From: Raskinella chloraquaticus (SeqCode)
GTDB taxonomy: Bacteria > Pseudomonadota > Alphaproteobacteria > Rhizobiales > UBA4765
Length of the DNA stretch: 64,000 nt
Direction of reading: 5' to 3'
Assembly: GCA_002365175.1 (NCBI GenBank)
Contig: DEZK01000006.1
Span: forward strand, 51,538-115,537
Each line of letters begins with the position of its first letter. Positions within the stretch are counted from its first letter, which is position 1. This document shows positions 55,213 to 63,979 of the stretch, in pieces. Below the pieces are notes generated by a model. It did not search any database and had not been told where the DNA came from. It was given only the letters and a program-made list of their open reading frames with translations. Made by a program: the position numbers and the translations under genes.

Positions 55213-55773
55213 TCACGCATCCGTTGCTTCGCCGGCATCTTCACGCCGGCGGTTTTGCAGGGCCGACACCTTGATGCCGCGACGCGCCGCAACCGAGCGC
55301 GGTGAATCTTCATGCTTCAGCGCATCAAACGTTGCCCGCACCATGTTATAGGGATTGGACGAGCCAACCGATTTCGACACCACATCCTGGACGCCGAGCG
55401 CCTCGAACACGGCGCGCATCGGACCGCCCGCGATGATGCCTGTGCCCGCAGGCGCGGCGCGGACATAAACCCGGCCAGCACCATGGCGCCCGGCAACATC
55501 ATGATGGAATGTGCGGCCCTCGCGCAGCGGCACGCGCACCAGGCCACGCTTGGCCTGCTCGGTCGCCTTGCGGATCGCCTCAGGCACCTCGCGCGCCTTG
55601 CCATGGCCAAAGCCGACACGGCCCTTCTGATCGCCAACGACAACCAGAGCCGCAAAGCCGAAGCGCTTGCCGCCCTTCACCACCTTGGCGACACGATTGA
55701 TATGCACCAGGCGATCGACGAATTCGCTGTCGCGGTCGTCGCGGTCACGCCCGCCGCCATGTTCTCTAGCCAT
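55213..55773 (-). CDS. rpsE: 30S ribosomal protein S5
   Basis: 186 residues. S5 supports decoding accuracy and is a known site of ram and spectinomycin-resistance mutations. FVDRLVHINRVAKVVKGGKRF, the glycine-rich GRVGFGHGKAREVPEAI and GTGIIAGGPMRAVFEA are present. The tail (RREDAGEATDA) is slightly extended. It lies 60 nt after rplR. Confidence 0.97.
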   Translation of the reverse strand: MAREHGGGRDRDDRDSEFVDRLVHINRVAKVVKGGKRFGFAALVVVGDQKGRVGFGHGKAREVPEAIRKATEQAKRGLVRVPLREGRTFHHDVAGRHGAGRVYVRAAPAGTGIIAGGPMRAVFEALGVQDVVSKSVGSSNPYNMVRATFDALKHEDSPRSVAARRGIKVSALQNRRREDAGEATDA

Positions 55774-55833
55774 TATCAGTCCCTCACTGACGCGTCACCG
55801 GCTGATACCGCCGGACGCTCGCTTCGGTTTAAT

Positions 55834-56205
55834 TCAGAATTCGAGACCGCCCTCGCGGGCAGCATCCGCAAGCGCCTTGACGCGCCCATGGTAGACATAA
55901 CCACCACGATCGAAGACGACCGCCTTGATCCCCTGTGCCGTGGCGCGCACGGCCAGCGCCTTGCCGACAGCCTGAGCAGCGGCGACGTCGGCCCCGGTCT
56001 TCAACCCCTCGCGCACATCCTTGTCGAGCGAACAGGCGGCCGCAAGCGTGCGCCCCGCCACGTCGTCGATGACCTGGGCGTAAATATGCTTCGAGGAGCG
56101 AAACACACTGAGCCGCAGACGACCGCTGGCGGTCGCGCTGATCTTCTTGCGTGTCCGTACCTGGCGCCGTAACCGCGCCTCGTTCTTTGTCCCGATCGCG
56201 CTCAT
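55834..56205 (-). CDS. rplR: 50S ribosomal protein L18
   Basis: 123 residues. L18 binds 5S rRNA. RLSVFRSSKHIYAQVIDD and the C-terminal VVFDRGGYVYHGRVKALADAAREGGLEF are conserved. It follows rplF by 10 nt. Confidence 0.97.
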   Translation of the reverse strand: MSAIGTKNEARLRRQVRTRKKISATASGRLRLSVFRSSKHIYAQVIDDVAGRTLAAACSLDKDVREGLKTGADVAAAQAVGKALAVRATAQGIKAVVFDRGGYVYHGRVKALADAAREGGLEF

Positions 56206-56215
56206 CGCATGATCC

Positions 56216-56749
56216 TCACTTCTTCTTGCCTTCCTTGCGGAAGATCGTCTCGTCAGAATATTTCACGCCCTTGCCCTTATAGGGTTCAGGACCGCGATAA
56301 TCGCGGATTTCGGCAGCCACCTGTCCAACCTTTTGCTTGTCGATACCGGTGATGACAATCTCGGTCGGCTTGGGGGTTTCAATCTTCACACCATCAGGAA
56401 TGGCGTAGAGAACTTCATGCGAATAGCCAAGGCTGAGATTAAGCGATTTGCCCTGGACGGCTGCGCGATAACCCACGCCATTGATCTCAAGCCGCTTGGT
56501 GAACCCTTCCGAGGCGCCCACGCAGATATTGTGGAGCATCGAGCGTGACAGACCCCAATTGGCGCGCGCCTGCTTGGTGTCTTCCCGCGGATTGACGACC
56601 AGCTGGCCATTGTCCTGGGTCAGTTCGACATTCTCCGGAACGGTAAACGCAAGTTCGCCCTTGGCGCCCTTGACCTTGACCGTCTGGCCGGCAACCGCAA
56701 CGGTGACACCCTTGGGCACCTCCACCGGCTTTTTGCCTAAACGCGACAT
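56216..56749 (-). CDS. rplF: 50S ribosomal protein L6
   Basis: 177 residues from the ATG at 56749; the frame is open 60 nt further upstream without L6 residues. L6 lies near the GTPase-associated centre. SRLGKKPVEVPKGV and the C-terminal RGPEPYKGKGVKYSDE motif are canonical. Confidence 0.97.
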   Translation of the reverse strand: MSRLGKKPVEVPKGVTVAVAGQTVKVKGAKGELAFTVPENVELTQDNGQLVVNPREDTKQARANWGLSRSMLHNICVGASEGFTKRLEINGVGYRAAVQGKSLNLSLGYSHEVLYAIPDGVKIETPKPTEIVITGIDKQKVGQVAAEIRDYRGPEPYKGKGVKYSDETIFRKEGKKK

Positions 56750-56774
56750 GATATTTTCTCCCTCGCGCCGATCT

Positions 56775-57173
56775 TCAGAAGACGGTGCACAGAACTTCGC
56801 CGCCGACATTCTTGTCGCGCGCTTCGTGGTCAGCCATCACCCCTTGCGAGGTCGACACGATAGATATGCCCAGACCGTTATAAACACGCGGCAACGCCTC
56901 GACCGACGCGTAGACACGCCGGCCCGGCTTTGACACGCGGTCGATTTTCTTGATCGCCGGTTCGCCGTCGAAATATTTGAGCTCGATGCTGAATTCGCTC
57001 TTGCCATCCATGTGCTCGACGCTCGAATAGCCACGAATGTAGCCTTCCGATTGCAGCACATCGAGAACGCGTGCGCGCAGTTTCGAACCCGGCGTGACGA
57101 CCGAGCTGCGCTTGCGCATCGACGAATTGCGGATGCGTGTCAGCATATCGCCCAAGGGATCATTGAGTGCCAT
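56775..57173 (-). CDS. rpsH: 30S ribosomal protein S8
   Basis: 132 residues. S8 binds the central domain of 16S rRNA and, in E. coli, represses the spc operon by binding its mRNA; that control is not verifiable here. DPLGDMLTRIRNSSM and the C-terminal ISIVSTSQGVMADHEARDKNVGGEVL are conserved. It lies 10 nt after rpsN. Confidence 0.97.
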   Translation of the reverse strand: MALNDPLGDMLTRIRNSSMRKRSSVVTPGSKLRARVLDVLQSEGYIRGYSSVEHMDGKSEFSIELKYFDGEPAIKKIDRVSKPGRRVYASVEALPRVYNGLGISIVSTSQGVMADHEARDKNVGGEVLCTVF

Positions 57174-57183
57174 TGCCCGCCCC

Positions 57184-57489
57184 TTACCAGCTCGATTTGA
57201 CCATGCCCGGAACGAAGCCTTTCGAGGCCAGATCCCGGAGCGCGATGCGCGACATCTTCAGTTTGCGGTAATAGGCGCGCGGACGCCCACTGACCTCACA
57301 GCGATTGCGAATGCGGTTTTTAGCCGAATTGCGTGGCAAAGCCGCCAGCTTCATGGTCGCCTCGAAACGTTCTTCAATCGAGGTCTCCTTGTTCATGATC
57401 ACGGTCTTGAGCCGCGTGCGCTTGCCAAGGAATTTCTTGGTAAGATGCCGCCGGTGCTTGTTCTTTTCGACCGAGGAAGTTTTAGCCAT
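57184..57489 (-). CDS. rpsN: 30S ribosomal protein S14, zinc-free form
   Basis: 101 residues, the long C-minus type: the CXXC pairs of zinc-binding S14 are absent. RNRCEVSGRPRAYYRKLKMSRI and the ending FVPGMVKSSW are typical. It follows rplE by 21 nt. A single S14 form implies no zinc-dependent replacement within this locus. Confidence 0.97.
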   Translation of the reverse strand: MAKTSSVEKNKHRRHLTKKFLGKRTRLKTVIMNKETSIEERFEATMKLAALPRNSAKNRIRNRCEVSGRPRAYYRKLKMSRIALRDLASKGFVPGMVKSSW

Positions 57490-57510
57490 GGGGTCAGATC
57501 CTCAACAACG

Positions 57511-58071
57511 TCACTGACGGAAAGGGAAATTGAGCAGCTTGAGGAGAGCGCGCGCTTCCTCATCGGTGCGGGCCGTGGTGCAGACGATGACGTCCAGACC
57601 CCATACCGCTTCCGCCTTGTCGTAATTGATCTCGGGGAACACCAGATGCTCCTTGATGCCGAGCGCAAAATTACCGCGCCCATCGAAGGATTTCGGCGAC
57701 AATCCACGAAAATCGCGTACGCGCGGCAGCGCGATGTTGACCAGGCGGTCGACAAACTCATACATGCGCTGCCGACGTAACGTCACCTTGGCGCCAATCG
57801 GCATGTTCTCGCGCAGCTTGAAGGTCGAGATGGCCTTGCGCGCCCGTGTCACGACCGGCTTCTGGCCGGCGATGAGGGCAAGATCGCCCGCAGCGACCGC
57901 CGCCTTCTTGGAATCGGCGGTCGACTCGCCAACCCCCATATTGAGCACGACCTTTTCCAACTGCGGAACCTCGATCGGGCTCGAATACCCGAATTGTTCC
58001 ATCAGCTTCGGTCGCACCACACTTTCGAAGTGCGCCTTCAGACGCGGCACATGGATCATTTGTTCAGCCAT
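57511..58071 (-). CDS. rplE: 50S ribosomal protein L5
   Basis: 187 residues from the ATG at 58071; an open frame continues 195 nt upstream through rplX but is not L5. L5 binds 5S rRNA and the P-site tRNA. EKVVLNMGVGESTADSKK, ALRQRMYEF-like RRQRMYEFVDRL and the C-terminal TARTDEEARALL are present. Its start lies inside the rplX end, an 8-nt overlap. Confidence 0.97.
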   Translation of the reverse strand: MAEQMIHVPRLKAHFESVVRPKLMEQFGYSSPIEVPQLEKVVLNMGVGESTADSKKAAVAAGDLALIAGQKPVVTRARKAISTFKLRENMPIGAKVTLRRQRMYEFVDRLVNIALPRVRDFRGLSPKSFDGRGNFALGIKEHLVFPEINYDKAEAVWGLDVIVCTTARTDEEARALLKLLNFPFRQ

Positions 58072-58381
58072 TGATCGTCTCCCCCGACCGCTTGGCGACG
58101 CGAACCTTCTTGCCGTCCTCGAGCACCTTGAAACCGACACGCGTTGGCTTGCCGTCCTTGGGGTCGAGAAGCGCCAGGTTCGACAGGTCGATCGGGCCTT
58201 CCTTGCTGATGATGCCACCTGCCTGATTGGCAGATTGACGCTGATGACGTTTGACGAGATGGACACCGCGCACCAGCGCGCGCCCTTCGCCGGGACGGAC
58301 TTCGATCACTTCGCCGCTCTTGCCCTTGTCACGGCCGGAGAGGACGAAAACCTTGTCGCCTTTCTTGATCTTGGCGGCCAT
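58064..58381 (-). CDS. rplX: 50S ribosomal protein L24
   Basis: 105 residues. L24 starts 50S assembly. The KOW motif KKGDKVFVLSGRDKGKSGEVI is at 6-26; HQRQSANQAGGIISKEGPI follows. It overlaps rplE by 8 nt and rplN by 1 nt. Confidence 0.97.
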   Translation of the reverse strand: MAAKIKKGDKVFVLSGRDKGKSGEVIEVRPGEGRALVRGVHLVKRHQRQSANQAGGIISKEGPIDLSNLALLDPKDGKPTRVGFKVLEDGKKVRVAKRSGETING

Positions 58382-58749
58382 TACAGCACCTCCGGAGCAA
58401 GCGAGATGATCTTCATGTGGTTCTTGGCCCGCAATTCACGTGGCACCGGCCCGAAGATGCGCGTGCCGATCGGCTCCTGCTGATTGTTGATCAGCACGGC
58501 GGCATTGCGGTCAAAGCGGATGACCGAGCCATCAGCGCGGCGGATGTCCTTCGACGTCCTCACCACCACGGCCTTCATCACGTCGCCCTTCTTGACGCGG
58601 CCACGCGGGATAGCCTCCTTGATCGACACCACGATGATGTCGCCAACTCCGGCATATCTGCGCTTCGAGCCACCCAGCACCTTGATGCACATGACACGGC
58701 GCGCACCCGAATTATCGGCGACGTCGAGGTTAGTTTGCATCTGGATCAT
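58381..58749 (-). CDS. rplN: 50S ribosomal protein L14
   Basis: 122 residues. L14 forms bridges to 16S rRNA and is the target of the silencing factor RsfS. MIQMQTNLDVADNSGARR and the basic GSVIRFDRNAAVLINNQ are canonical. It ends one nt into the rplX ATG. Confidence 0.98.
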   Translation of the reverse strand: MIQMQTNLDVADNSGARRVMCIKVLGGSKRRYAGVGDIIVVSIKEAIPRGRVKKGDVMKAVVVRTSKDIRRADGSVIRFDRNAAVLINNQQEPIGTRIFGPVPRELRAKNHMKIISLAPEVL

Positions 58750-58804
58750 CGTCTTGAACCTTCTCCTGCCGCGCCGTTGTCATACGACGCCAGCCGGCCT
58801 TTCC

Positions 58805-59050
58805 TTACTTGCCCGCGGCAGCGTCCGTGAGGACGATCCAGCGCTTCAATTTCGAAATCGGCTTTGTCTCTTCAATCCGCACGACATCGCCGATCTTGAC
58901 GCCGTTATTCTCGTCATGTGCGTGGTATTTCTTGCTACGACGCACCGTCTTTTTCAGCAGCGGATGGGTGAAACGACGCTCCACCTTCACCACGACCGTC
59001 TTGTTCGTCGCGTCGGAGACCACGACGCCCTGGAGAATACGTTTGGGCAT
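58805..59050 (-). CDS. rpsQ: 30S ribosomal protein S17
   Basis: 81 residues. S17 is an early-binding 16S protein. RILQGVVVSDATNKTVVVKVER and HDENNGVKIGDVVRIEETKPISK are conserved. It lies 9 nt after rpmC and 55 nt before rplN. Confidence 0.97.
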   Translation of the reverse strand: MPKRILQGVVVSDATNKTVVVKVERRFTHPLLKKTVRRSKKYHAHDENNGVKIGDVVRIEETKPISKLKRWIVLTDAAAGK

Positions 59051-59059
59051 ATCTGGCTC

Positions 59060-59254
59060 CTACTTCGCCGCCTGATGCTGGGTCATAAACGTCTTGATGC
59101 GGGCAATATCGCGCCGCACGGCGCGCACCCGTGACGTGTTCTCAATCTGGTTGGTCGCCTTCTGAAAGCGCAGATTGAACTGCTCCTTCTTCAATTCGGC
59201 CAACTTGTCGGTAAGCTGATCAGCGCTGAGGGCGCGAACTTCACTGGCTTTCAT
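59060..59254 (-). CDS. rpmC: 50S ribosomal protein L29
   Basis: 64 residues from the ATG at 59254 behind GAGGAGG. L29 lines the nascent-chain exit and helps dock signal recognition particle and trigger factor. KELKKEQFNLRFQ-like LAELKKEQFNLRFQKATNQIEN-type core and RVRAVRRDIARIKT are present. The frame is open upstream over rplP but without L29 content. Confidence 0.96.
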   Translation of the reverse strand: MKASEVRALSADQLTDKLAELKKEQFNLRFQKATNQIENTSRVRAVRRDIARIKTFMTQHQAAK

Positions 59255-59264
59255 CACGTCCTCC

Positions 59265-59678
59265 TCACTCGGCAATGCGCTGAACAAAGCGCGTCTTGAT
59301 CGGCAGTTTGGCGGCCGCCAGCTCGAGCGCCAGCCTGGCGGTCTCGATCGGCACGCCGTCGACTTCAAACATGATGCGGCCTGGATGGACGCGCGCGACC
59401 CAGAATTCCGGCGCACCCTTGCCCGAACCCATGCGCACTTCGGCAGGTTTCGAGGACACCGGCACATCGGGGAAGATGCGGATCCACACGCGCCCCAGGC
59501 GTTTCATTTCACGGGTGAGCGCCCGGCGAGCCGCCTCGATCTGGCGGGCCGTCACACGCTCCGGCTCCATCGCCTTCAGCCCATACTGGCCGAAGGCAAG
59601 CTCGAAGCCCCCTTTGGCCTGGCCATGAATGCGGCCCTTGAAAGCGCGCCGGAATTTGGTTTTCTTCGGTTGCAGCAT
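59265..59678 (-). CDS. rplP: 50S ribosomal protein L16
   Basis: 137 residues. L16 positions the A-site tRNA near the peptidyl transferase centre. MLQPKKTKFRRAFKGRIHG and the RIFPDVPVSSKPAEVRMGSG region are conserved. It is 10 nt from rpmC and 21 nt from rpsC. Confidence 0.98.
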   Translation of the reverse strand: MLQPKKTKFRRAFKGRIHGQAKGGFELAFGQYGLKAMEPERVTARQIEAARRALTREMKRLGRVWIRIFPDVPVSSKPAEVRMGSGKGAPEFWVARVHPGRIMFEVDGVPIETARLALELAAAKLPIKTRFVQRIAE

Positions 59679-59699
59679 AACGCGATCCTCGTCCTCTCC

Positions 59700-60404
59700 T
59701 CAGCGCTCGTCGCGCCGACGCTCGGACTTGTTGTTGTCCTCGCCCGCCATGCGCTTATCGAGCGCCATCGGGTCGTGCTCCAGAATTTCGCCCTTGAAAA
59801 TCCACACCTTGACGCCGCAGGTGCCCATCGCCGTATGCGCGGTGGCAACCCCGTAATCGACATCAGCGCGCAGCGTATGCAATGGCACGCGGCCTTCGCG
59901 GTACCATTCCATGCGGGCGATTTCCGCCCCGCCAAGGCGCCCCGAACAATTGATGCGGATACCCTCCGCACCCATACGCATGGCCGATTGAACAGCACGC
60001 TTCATGGCGCGGCGGAATGCAACCCGGCGCTCGAGCTGCTGGGCAATGGAATCAGCCACCAGCGTCGCATCGATTTCCGGTTTGCGGATTTCAACAATGT
60101 TGACGACCACATCCGACTTCGTGAGATCAGCCACCCGCTTGCGGATCTTGTCGATATCCGCGCCCTTCTTGCCGATGACGATACCCGGGCGTGCCGAATG
60201 GATGGTGATGCGCGCTTTCTTGTGCGGCCGCTCGATGATGATCTTGCTGACCGCTGCCTGCTTCAGTTCACGGAGCAGAACCTCACGGATTTTCAGATCC
60301 TCATGCAGCAGCGTGCCATACTCCCCGCGCGCCGCAAACCAGCGGCTGTCCCAGGTCCGGTTGATGCCCAGACGCAGCCCCGTCGGATTGACCTTTTGGC
60401 CCAT
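59700..60404 (-). CDS. rpsC: 30S ribosomal protein S3
   Basis: 234 residues. S3 is part of the mRNA entry helicase. It has an N-terminal start MGQKVNPTGLRLGINRTWDSRW, a KH domain (VIGKKGADIDKIR) and the S3 C-domain (GAEIARMEWYREGRVPLHTLRA). The Arg-rich ending (KSERRRDER) is species-variable. Its ATG overlaps the rplV stop by 1 nt. Confidence 0.97.
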   Translation of the reverse strand: MGQKVNPTGLRLGINRTWDSRWFAARGEYGTLLHEDLKIREVLLRELKQAAVSKIIIERPHKKARITIHSARPGIVIGKKGADIDKIRKRVADLTKSDVVVNIVEIRKPEIDATLVADSIAQQLERRVAFRRAMKRAVQSAMRMGAEGIRINCSGRLGGAEIARMEWYREGRVPLHTLRADVDYGVATAHTAMGTCGVKVWIFKGEILEHDPMALDKRMAGEDNNKSERRRDER

Positions 60405-60784
60405 TAGGCTTGCTCCTCGATCTGCCGCACAACGATGGTGAGGTGCGAGAATGTATGCTCGATGCTCGACGCCTTGCCGCGACCACGCGCATGGAAGCGC
60501 TTGATCACCATGGCGCGCCCGACATGGGCCTCGGCAACGACGAGATCATCGACATCCAGCTCATGATTGTTTTCGGCATTGGCAATGGCGCTCTCCAGCG
60601 TCTTGCGAACCTGGACGGCGATACGTTTGCGCGAGAACTCGAGATCGTTGAGCGCGCTCTGCACGCTCTTGCCGCGAATAAGGGCTGCGACCAGATTAAG
60701 CTTCTGCGGCGACACGCGCATCATGCGTGCCACGGCCTTCGCCTCGTTCTCTTTCAATACGCGTGGACGGGCTGTTTTACCCAT
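60404..60784 (-). CDS. rplV: 50S ribosomal protein L22
   Basis: 126 residues. The beta-hairpin of L22 reaches the exit-tunnel constriction and affects macrolide binding and arrest peptides. VSPQKLNLVAALIRGK and the hairpin region KRFHARGRGKASSIEHTFSH are present. It is 3 nt from rpsS. Confidence 0.97.
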   Translation of the reverse strand: MGKTARPRVLKENEAKAVARMMRVSPQKLNLVAALIRGKSVQSALNDLEFSRKRIAVQVRKTLESAIANAENNHELDVDDLVVAEAHVGRAMVIKRFHARGRGKASSIEHTFSHLTIVVRQIEEQA

Positions 60785-60787
60785 GGC

Positions 60788-61066
60788 TCACTTCCTCTTC
60801 GCCTTCTTGTCGGCGGCGTGGCCATAGAAGGTGCGGGTTGGCGAAAACTCGCCGAACTTCATACCCACCATCTCTTCCGACACGTTGACCGGAATATGCT
60901 TCTGTCCGTTGTAGACGCCGAACGTCAGACCAACGAATTGCGGCAGGATCGTCGAGCGCCGGCTCCACGTCTTGATGACTTCATTGCGCCCGCTGCCACG
61001 AACCGTATCTGCCTTTTTGAGCAGATAACCGTCAATGAACGGACCTTTCCAAACTGAACGAGCCAT
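60788..61066 (-). CDS. rpsS: 30S ribosomal protein S19
   Basis: 92 residues. S19 forms the head of the 30S with S13. SVWKGPFIDGYLLKKAD and GEFSPTRTFYGHAADKKAKRK are canonical. It follows rplB by 7 nt. Confidence 0.98.
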   Translation of the reverse strand: MARSVWKGPFIDGYLLKKADTVRGSGRNEVIKTWSRRSTILPQFVGLTFGVYNGQKHIPVNVSEEMVGMKFGEFSPTRTFYGHAADKKAKRK

Positions 61067-61073
61067 ATTGACC

Positions 61074-61916
61074 TCAGCTGCCCTTCTTCTTCACGTGGCG
61101 CGAGCGCACGATGAACTTGGTTGTGCGCTTGTTGCGCCGCGTCTTCTTGCCCTTGGTCGGCACGCCCCAGGGCGACACCGGATGGCGGCCACCCGATGTG
61201 CGGCCTTCGCCGCCGCCATGCGGATGGTCAACCGGGTTCATGGCAACGCCGCGATTATGCGGCTTGCGGCCAAGCCAGCGATTGCGCCCGGCCTTGCCGA
61301 TCGACACGTTCATATGGTCGGGGTTCGAAACCGCGCCGACAGTGGCATAGCACTGGCCATGAACCATGCGCTGTTCGCCAGAATTCAGACGCAGCGCCAC
61401 ATAGCCCTGGTCGCGACCGACGATCTGCGCGTAGGTGCCGGCAGAGCGCGCCATGGCCCCGCCCTTGCCGATCTTGAGTTCCACATTGTGCACCAGCGTT
61501 CCAACCGGGATAGCCAGCAGCGGCATCGCATTGCCGGGCTTCACGTCAACGCTGTCACCAGCCGTCACCGCATCGCCAACCGCCAGACGCTGCGGCGCCA
61601 GAATGTAGGACAGAACGCCATCATCATATTTGAGAAGCGCCAGAAACGACGTGCGGTTTGGGTCGTACTCGATCCGCTCCACATGGGCGATCTTGCCGGC
61701 ATGCTCACGCCGGCGGAAATCGACCAGACGATACGTCCGCTTGTGCCCGCCGCCACGGAAGCGAACCGTGATGCGCCCGAGATTGTTGCGCCCGCCCGAC
61801 GAGCTCAACCCTTCGGTGAGCGCCTTGACCGGCTTGCCTTTGTAAAGCTCGGAGCGATCAACCAGAACCAGCTGGCGCTGGCTCGGTGTCGTCGGCTTGA
61901 ATTGCTTGAGAGCCAT
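61074..61916 (-). CDS. rplB: 50S ribosomal protein L2
   Basis: 280 residues. L2 is essential for subunit joining and near the peptidyl transferase centre. GGRNNLGRITVRFRGGGHKRTYR and the C-terminal NPVDHPHGGGEGRTSGGRHP, with the conserved His, are present. It lies 14 nt after rplW. Confidence 0.98.
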   Translation of the reverse strand: MALKQFKPTTPSQRQLVLVDRSELYKGKPVKALTEGLSSSGGRNNLGRITVRFRGGGHKRTYRLVDFRRREHAGKIAHVERIEYDPNRTSFLALLKYDDGVLSYILAPQRLAVGDAVTAGDSVDVKPGNAMPLLAIPVGTLVHNVELKIGKGGAMARSAGTYAQIVGRDQGYVALRLNSGEQRMVHGQCYATVGAVSNPDHMNVSIGKAGRNRWLGRKPHNRGVAMNPVDHPHGGGEGRTSGGRHPVSPWGVPTKGKKTRRNKRTTKFIVRSRHVKKKGS

Positions 61917-61930
61917 GTTACGCCCTTCCC

Positions 61931-62224
61931 TCAGAGGCCGGTCGTGACGTCGATCGATTGGCCTTCGGCCAACGTCACAACTGCTTTTTTAACATCGCTG
62001 CGCTGGCCGAGCCGGCCTTTGAAGCGCTTGACCTTGCCTTTGGTGACCAGCGTGTTGACCGCCGTCACCTTGACGTCGAAGAGCTTCTCGACAGCCTGCT
62101 TGATCTCGTCCTTGGTCGCATCAATGGCGACGCGGAAGATCACCTTGCTGTGCTCCGAGGCCAACGTTGCCTTTTCCGTGATGACCGGCGAGCGGATCAC
62201 ATCGTAATGCCGGGGATCGATCAT
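61931..62224 (-). CDS. rplW: 50S ribosomal protein L23
   Basis: 97 residues. L23 is the docking site for trigger factor and SRP at the tunnel exit. The start HYDVIRSPVITEKATL and the loop VNTLVTKGKVKRFKGRLGQRSDVKK are typical. It overlaps the rplD end by 4 nt. Confidence 0.97.
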   Translation of the reverse strand: MIDPRHYDVIRSPVITEKATLASEHSKVIFRVAIDATKDEIKQAVEKLFDVKVTAVNTLVTKGKVKRFKGRLGQRSDVKKAVVTLAEGQSIDVTTGL

Positions 62225-62841
62225 TTGAGGCGCGCCTCCAGGGCTTCAACCGCTGCGCGCGTCAGCACAAGCTTGTCGCGGCGCAGGATGTCGTAAACAT
62301 TGATCCCCTGCACCGGCAGCACGTCGATATGGGGAATGTTGCGGGCGGCGAGCCCGAAATTCTCGTCAACGCTCGCCCCGTCAATGATGAGCGCATTGAC
62401 CAGGCCAAGCTTGCCGAAACTCTCCAGAAGGGCTGCCGTCTTCGCATCCTTCATGCTCGCCTGATCGAGAATGAGCAGGCTCGATGATCTGACCTTGGAG
62501 GATAGTGCCAGCTTCAGGCCGAGCGCGCGCACCTTCTTGGGCAGATCGTGCCCGTGATCGCGTGGCGTTGGTCCAAACGCCCGGCCACCGCCGCGAAACT
62601 GCGGAGCGCGCGCCGAGGAGTGGCGGGCACGCCCCGTACCCTTCTGCCCATACATCTTCTTGCCGGTACGCGCGATCTCTGCACGATTCTTGACGTCGTG
62701 CGTGCCGGCGCGGCGCTTGGCAAGCTGCCAGCGGACCACGCGCTGCAAAATGTCGCCACGCGGCTCGAGGCCGAAGACGTCGTCTGACAGATCAAGCGAA
62801 CCCGACGCCTTGCCTTCAAGGCTGCTGATATCGATCTTCAT
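62221..62841 (-). CDS. rplD: 50S ribosomal protein L4
   Basis: 206 residues. L4 reaches the tunnel constriction with its loop (MYGQKGTGRARHSSARAPQFRGGG, about 63-86 in two parts) and in E. coli represses the S10 operon by mRNA binding; such control is not shown here. It follows rplC by 1 nt. Confidence 0.97.
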   Translation of the reverse strand: MKIDISSLEGKASGSLDLSDDVFGLEPRGDILQRVVRWQLAKRRAGTHDVKNRAEIARTGKKMYGQKGTGRARHSSARAPQFRGGGRAFGPTPRDHGHDLPKKVRALGLKLALSSKVRSSSLLILDQASMKDAKTAALLESFGKLGLVNALIIDGASVDENFGLAARNIPHIDVLPVQGINVYDILRRDKLVLTRAAVEALEARLK

Positions 62842-62842
62842 C

Positions 62843-63568
62843 TTATTCTCCCTCGCCGCTGGCCGCGGCCGGGCTGGCGGTCACGTCGGCCACCGGTGCC
62901 TTGAACGCACCGGGAAGCGGCGCATCCTTCGGCAGCGGCTTCTTCACCGCATCGCTGACCAGGATCCACCCACCCTTGCTGCCGGGAACCGCGCCCTCGA
63001 CGAGGATGAGGCCCTGCTCGACATCGGTACGAATGACCTTGAGATTCTGGGTTGTCACCCGCTCCTGGCCGAGATGGCCGGCCATCTTCTTGTTCTTGAA
63101 GGTCTTGCCCGGATCCTGACGGTTACCCGTGGAGCCATGCGAACGATGCGACACGGAGACGCCGTGGGTGGCGCGCAGACCGCCGAAATTCCACCGCTTC
63201 ATCGCGCCGGCAAAGCCCTTGCCGACGGTGATGCCTGTGACATCGACGAACTGACCGGGAACGTAATGATCAGCCGTCAGCTCGGCGCCAACCGGAATCA
63301 ACCCGTCCTTATCGACACGAAATTCCGCAACGCGGCGTTTCGGCTCGACCTTGGCAACCGCAAAATGTCCCCGCTCGGCGTTGGACACATTCTTGACCTT
63401 GGCGCGCCCAGCTCCCAGCTGGACTGCGACATAGCCATTCTTCTCCTCGGTGCGGTGCGCCACAACCTGGCACCCGTCGAGGCGAAGCACGGTGACCGGA
63501 ACATGTTCCCCGCCATCTGTGAAGATGCGGGTCATGCCAACCTTTTGTGCAATGACACCGGAACGCAT
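62843..63568 (-). CDS. rplC: 50S ribosomal protein L3
   Basis: 241 residues. L3 closes the A-site side of the peptidyl transferase centre. SGVIAQKVGMTRIF, GFAGAMKRWNFGG and HRSHGSTGNRQDPGKTFKNKKMAGH are canonical, with the methylated Gln of GNRQ in place. The C-terminal tail past about 215 is an Ala/Pro-rich extension (VADVTASPAAASGEGE). It lies 47 nt after rpsJ. Confidence 0.97.
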   Translation of the reverse strand: MRSGVIAQKVGMTRIFTDGGEHVPVTVLRLDGCQVVAHRTEEKNGYVAVQLGAGRAKVKNVSNAERGHFAVAKVEPKRRVAEFRVDKDGLIPVGAELTADHYVPGQFVDVTGITVGKGFAGAMKRWNFGGLRATHGVSVSHRSHGSTGNRQDPGKTFKNKKMAGHLGQERVTTQNLKVIRTDVEQGLILVEGAVPGSKGGWILVSDAVKKPLPKDAPLPGAFKAPVADVTASPAAASGEGE

Positions 63569-63615
63569 CGGTGACGACCTTCCTTCAATGGCGCTAGAAC
63601 CAGCGCCGTAAAACC

Positions 63616-63924
63616 TTAGAGTTTGATCTCGACGTCCACGCCCGCAGCAAGATCGAGCTTCATCAAAGCATCGACCGTCTGCGGTGTGGGATCGACGATA
63701 TCGAGGAGCCGCTTATGGGTGCGAATTTCGAACTGTTCGCGGCTCTTCTTGTCGATGTGCGGCGAACGGTTGACGGTGAATTTCTCCAACCGCGTCGGCA
63801 GCGGAATGGGCCCGCGAACCTGCGCGCCCGTCCGCTTGGCCGTGCTCACGATCTCGCGCGTCGAGGCATCGAGGATACGATGATCGAACGCCTTGAGCCG
63901 GATGCGAATATTTTGACCGTTCAT
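63616..63924 (-). CDS. rpsJ: 30S ribosomal protein S10 (NusE)
   Basis: 102 residues. S10 is in the 30S head and, as NusE, in transcription antitermination complexes with NusB and NusG. GQNIRIRLKAFDHRILD and GPIPLPTRLEKFTVNRSPHIDKK are conserved. It heads the S10 operon; 55 nt separate it from the end of tuf, so it may be read from the tuf promoter as well. Confidence 0.98.
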   Translation of the reverse strand: MNGQNIRIRLKAFDHRILDASTREIVSTAKRTGAQVRGPIPLPTRLEKFTVNRSPHIDKKSREQFEIRTHKRLLDIVDPTPQTVDALMKLDLAAGVDVEIKL

Positions 63925-63979
63925 GACCGCTTGTCTTTCTTCGAAAACCCGTGGTGGCGATATGAGATCGCCGCCTCAT

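Noticed and set aside
61035..62207. 390-codon plus-strand frame across rpsS, rplB and rplW
   Set aside because: Spans several ribosomal genes on the other strand; stop-free only because of codon bias.
63957..63973. GGCGAT-ATCGCC inverted repeat between tuf and rpsJ as a terminator
   Set aside because: The stem is only 6 bp with no T tract on either strand; termination there would cut off the S10 operon.
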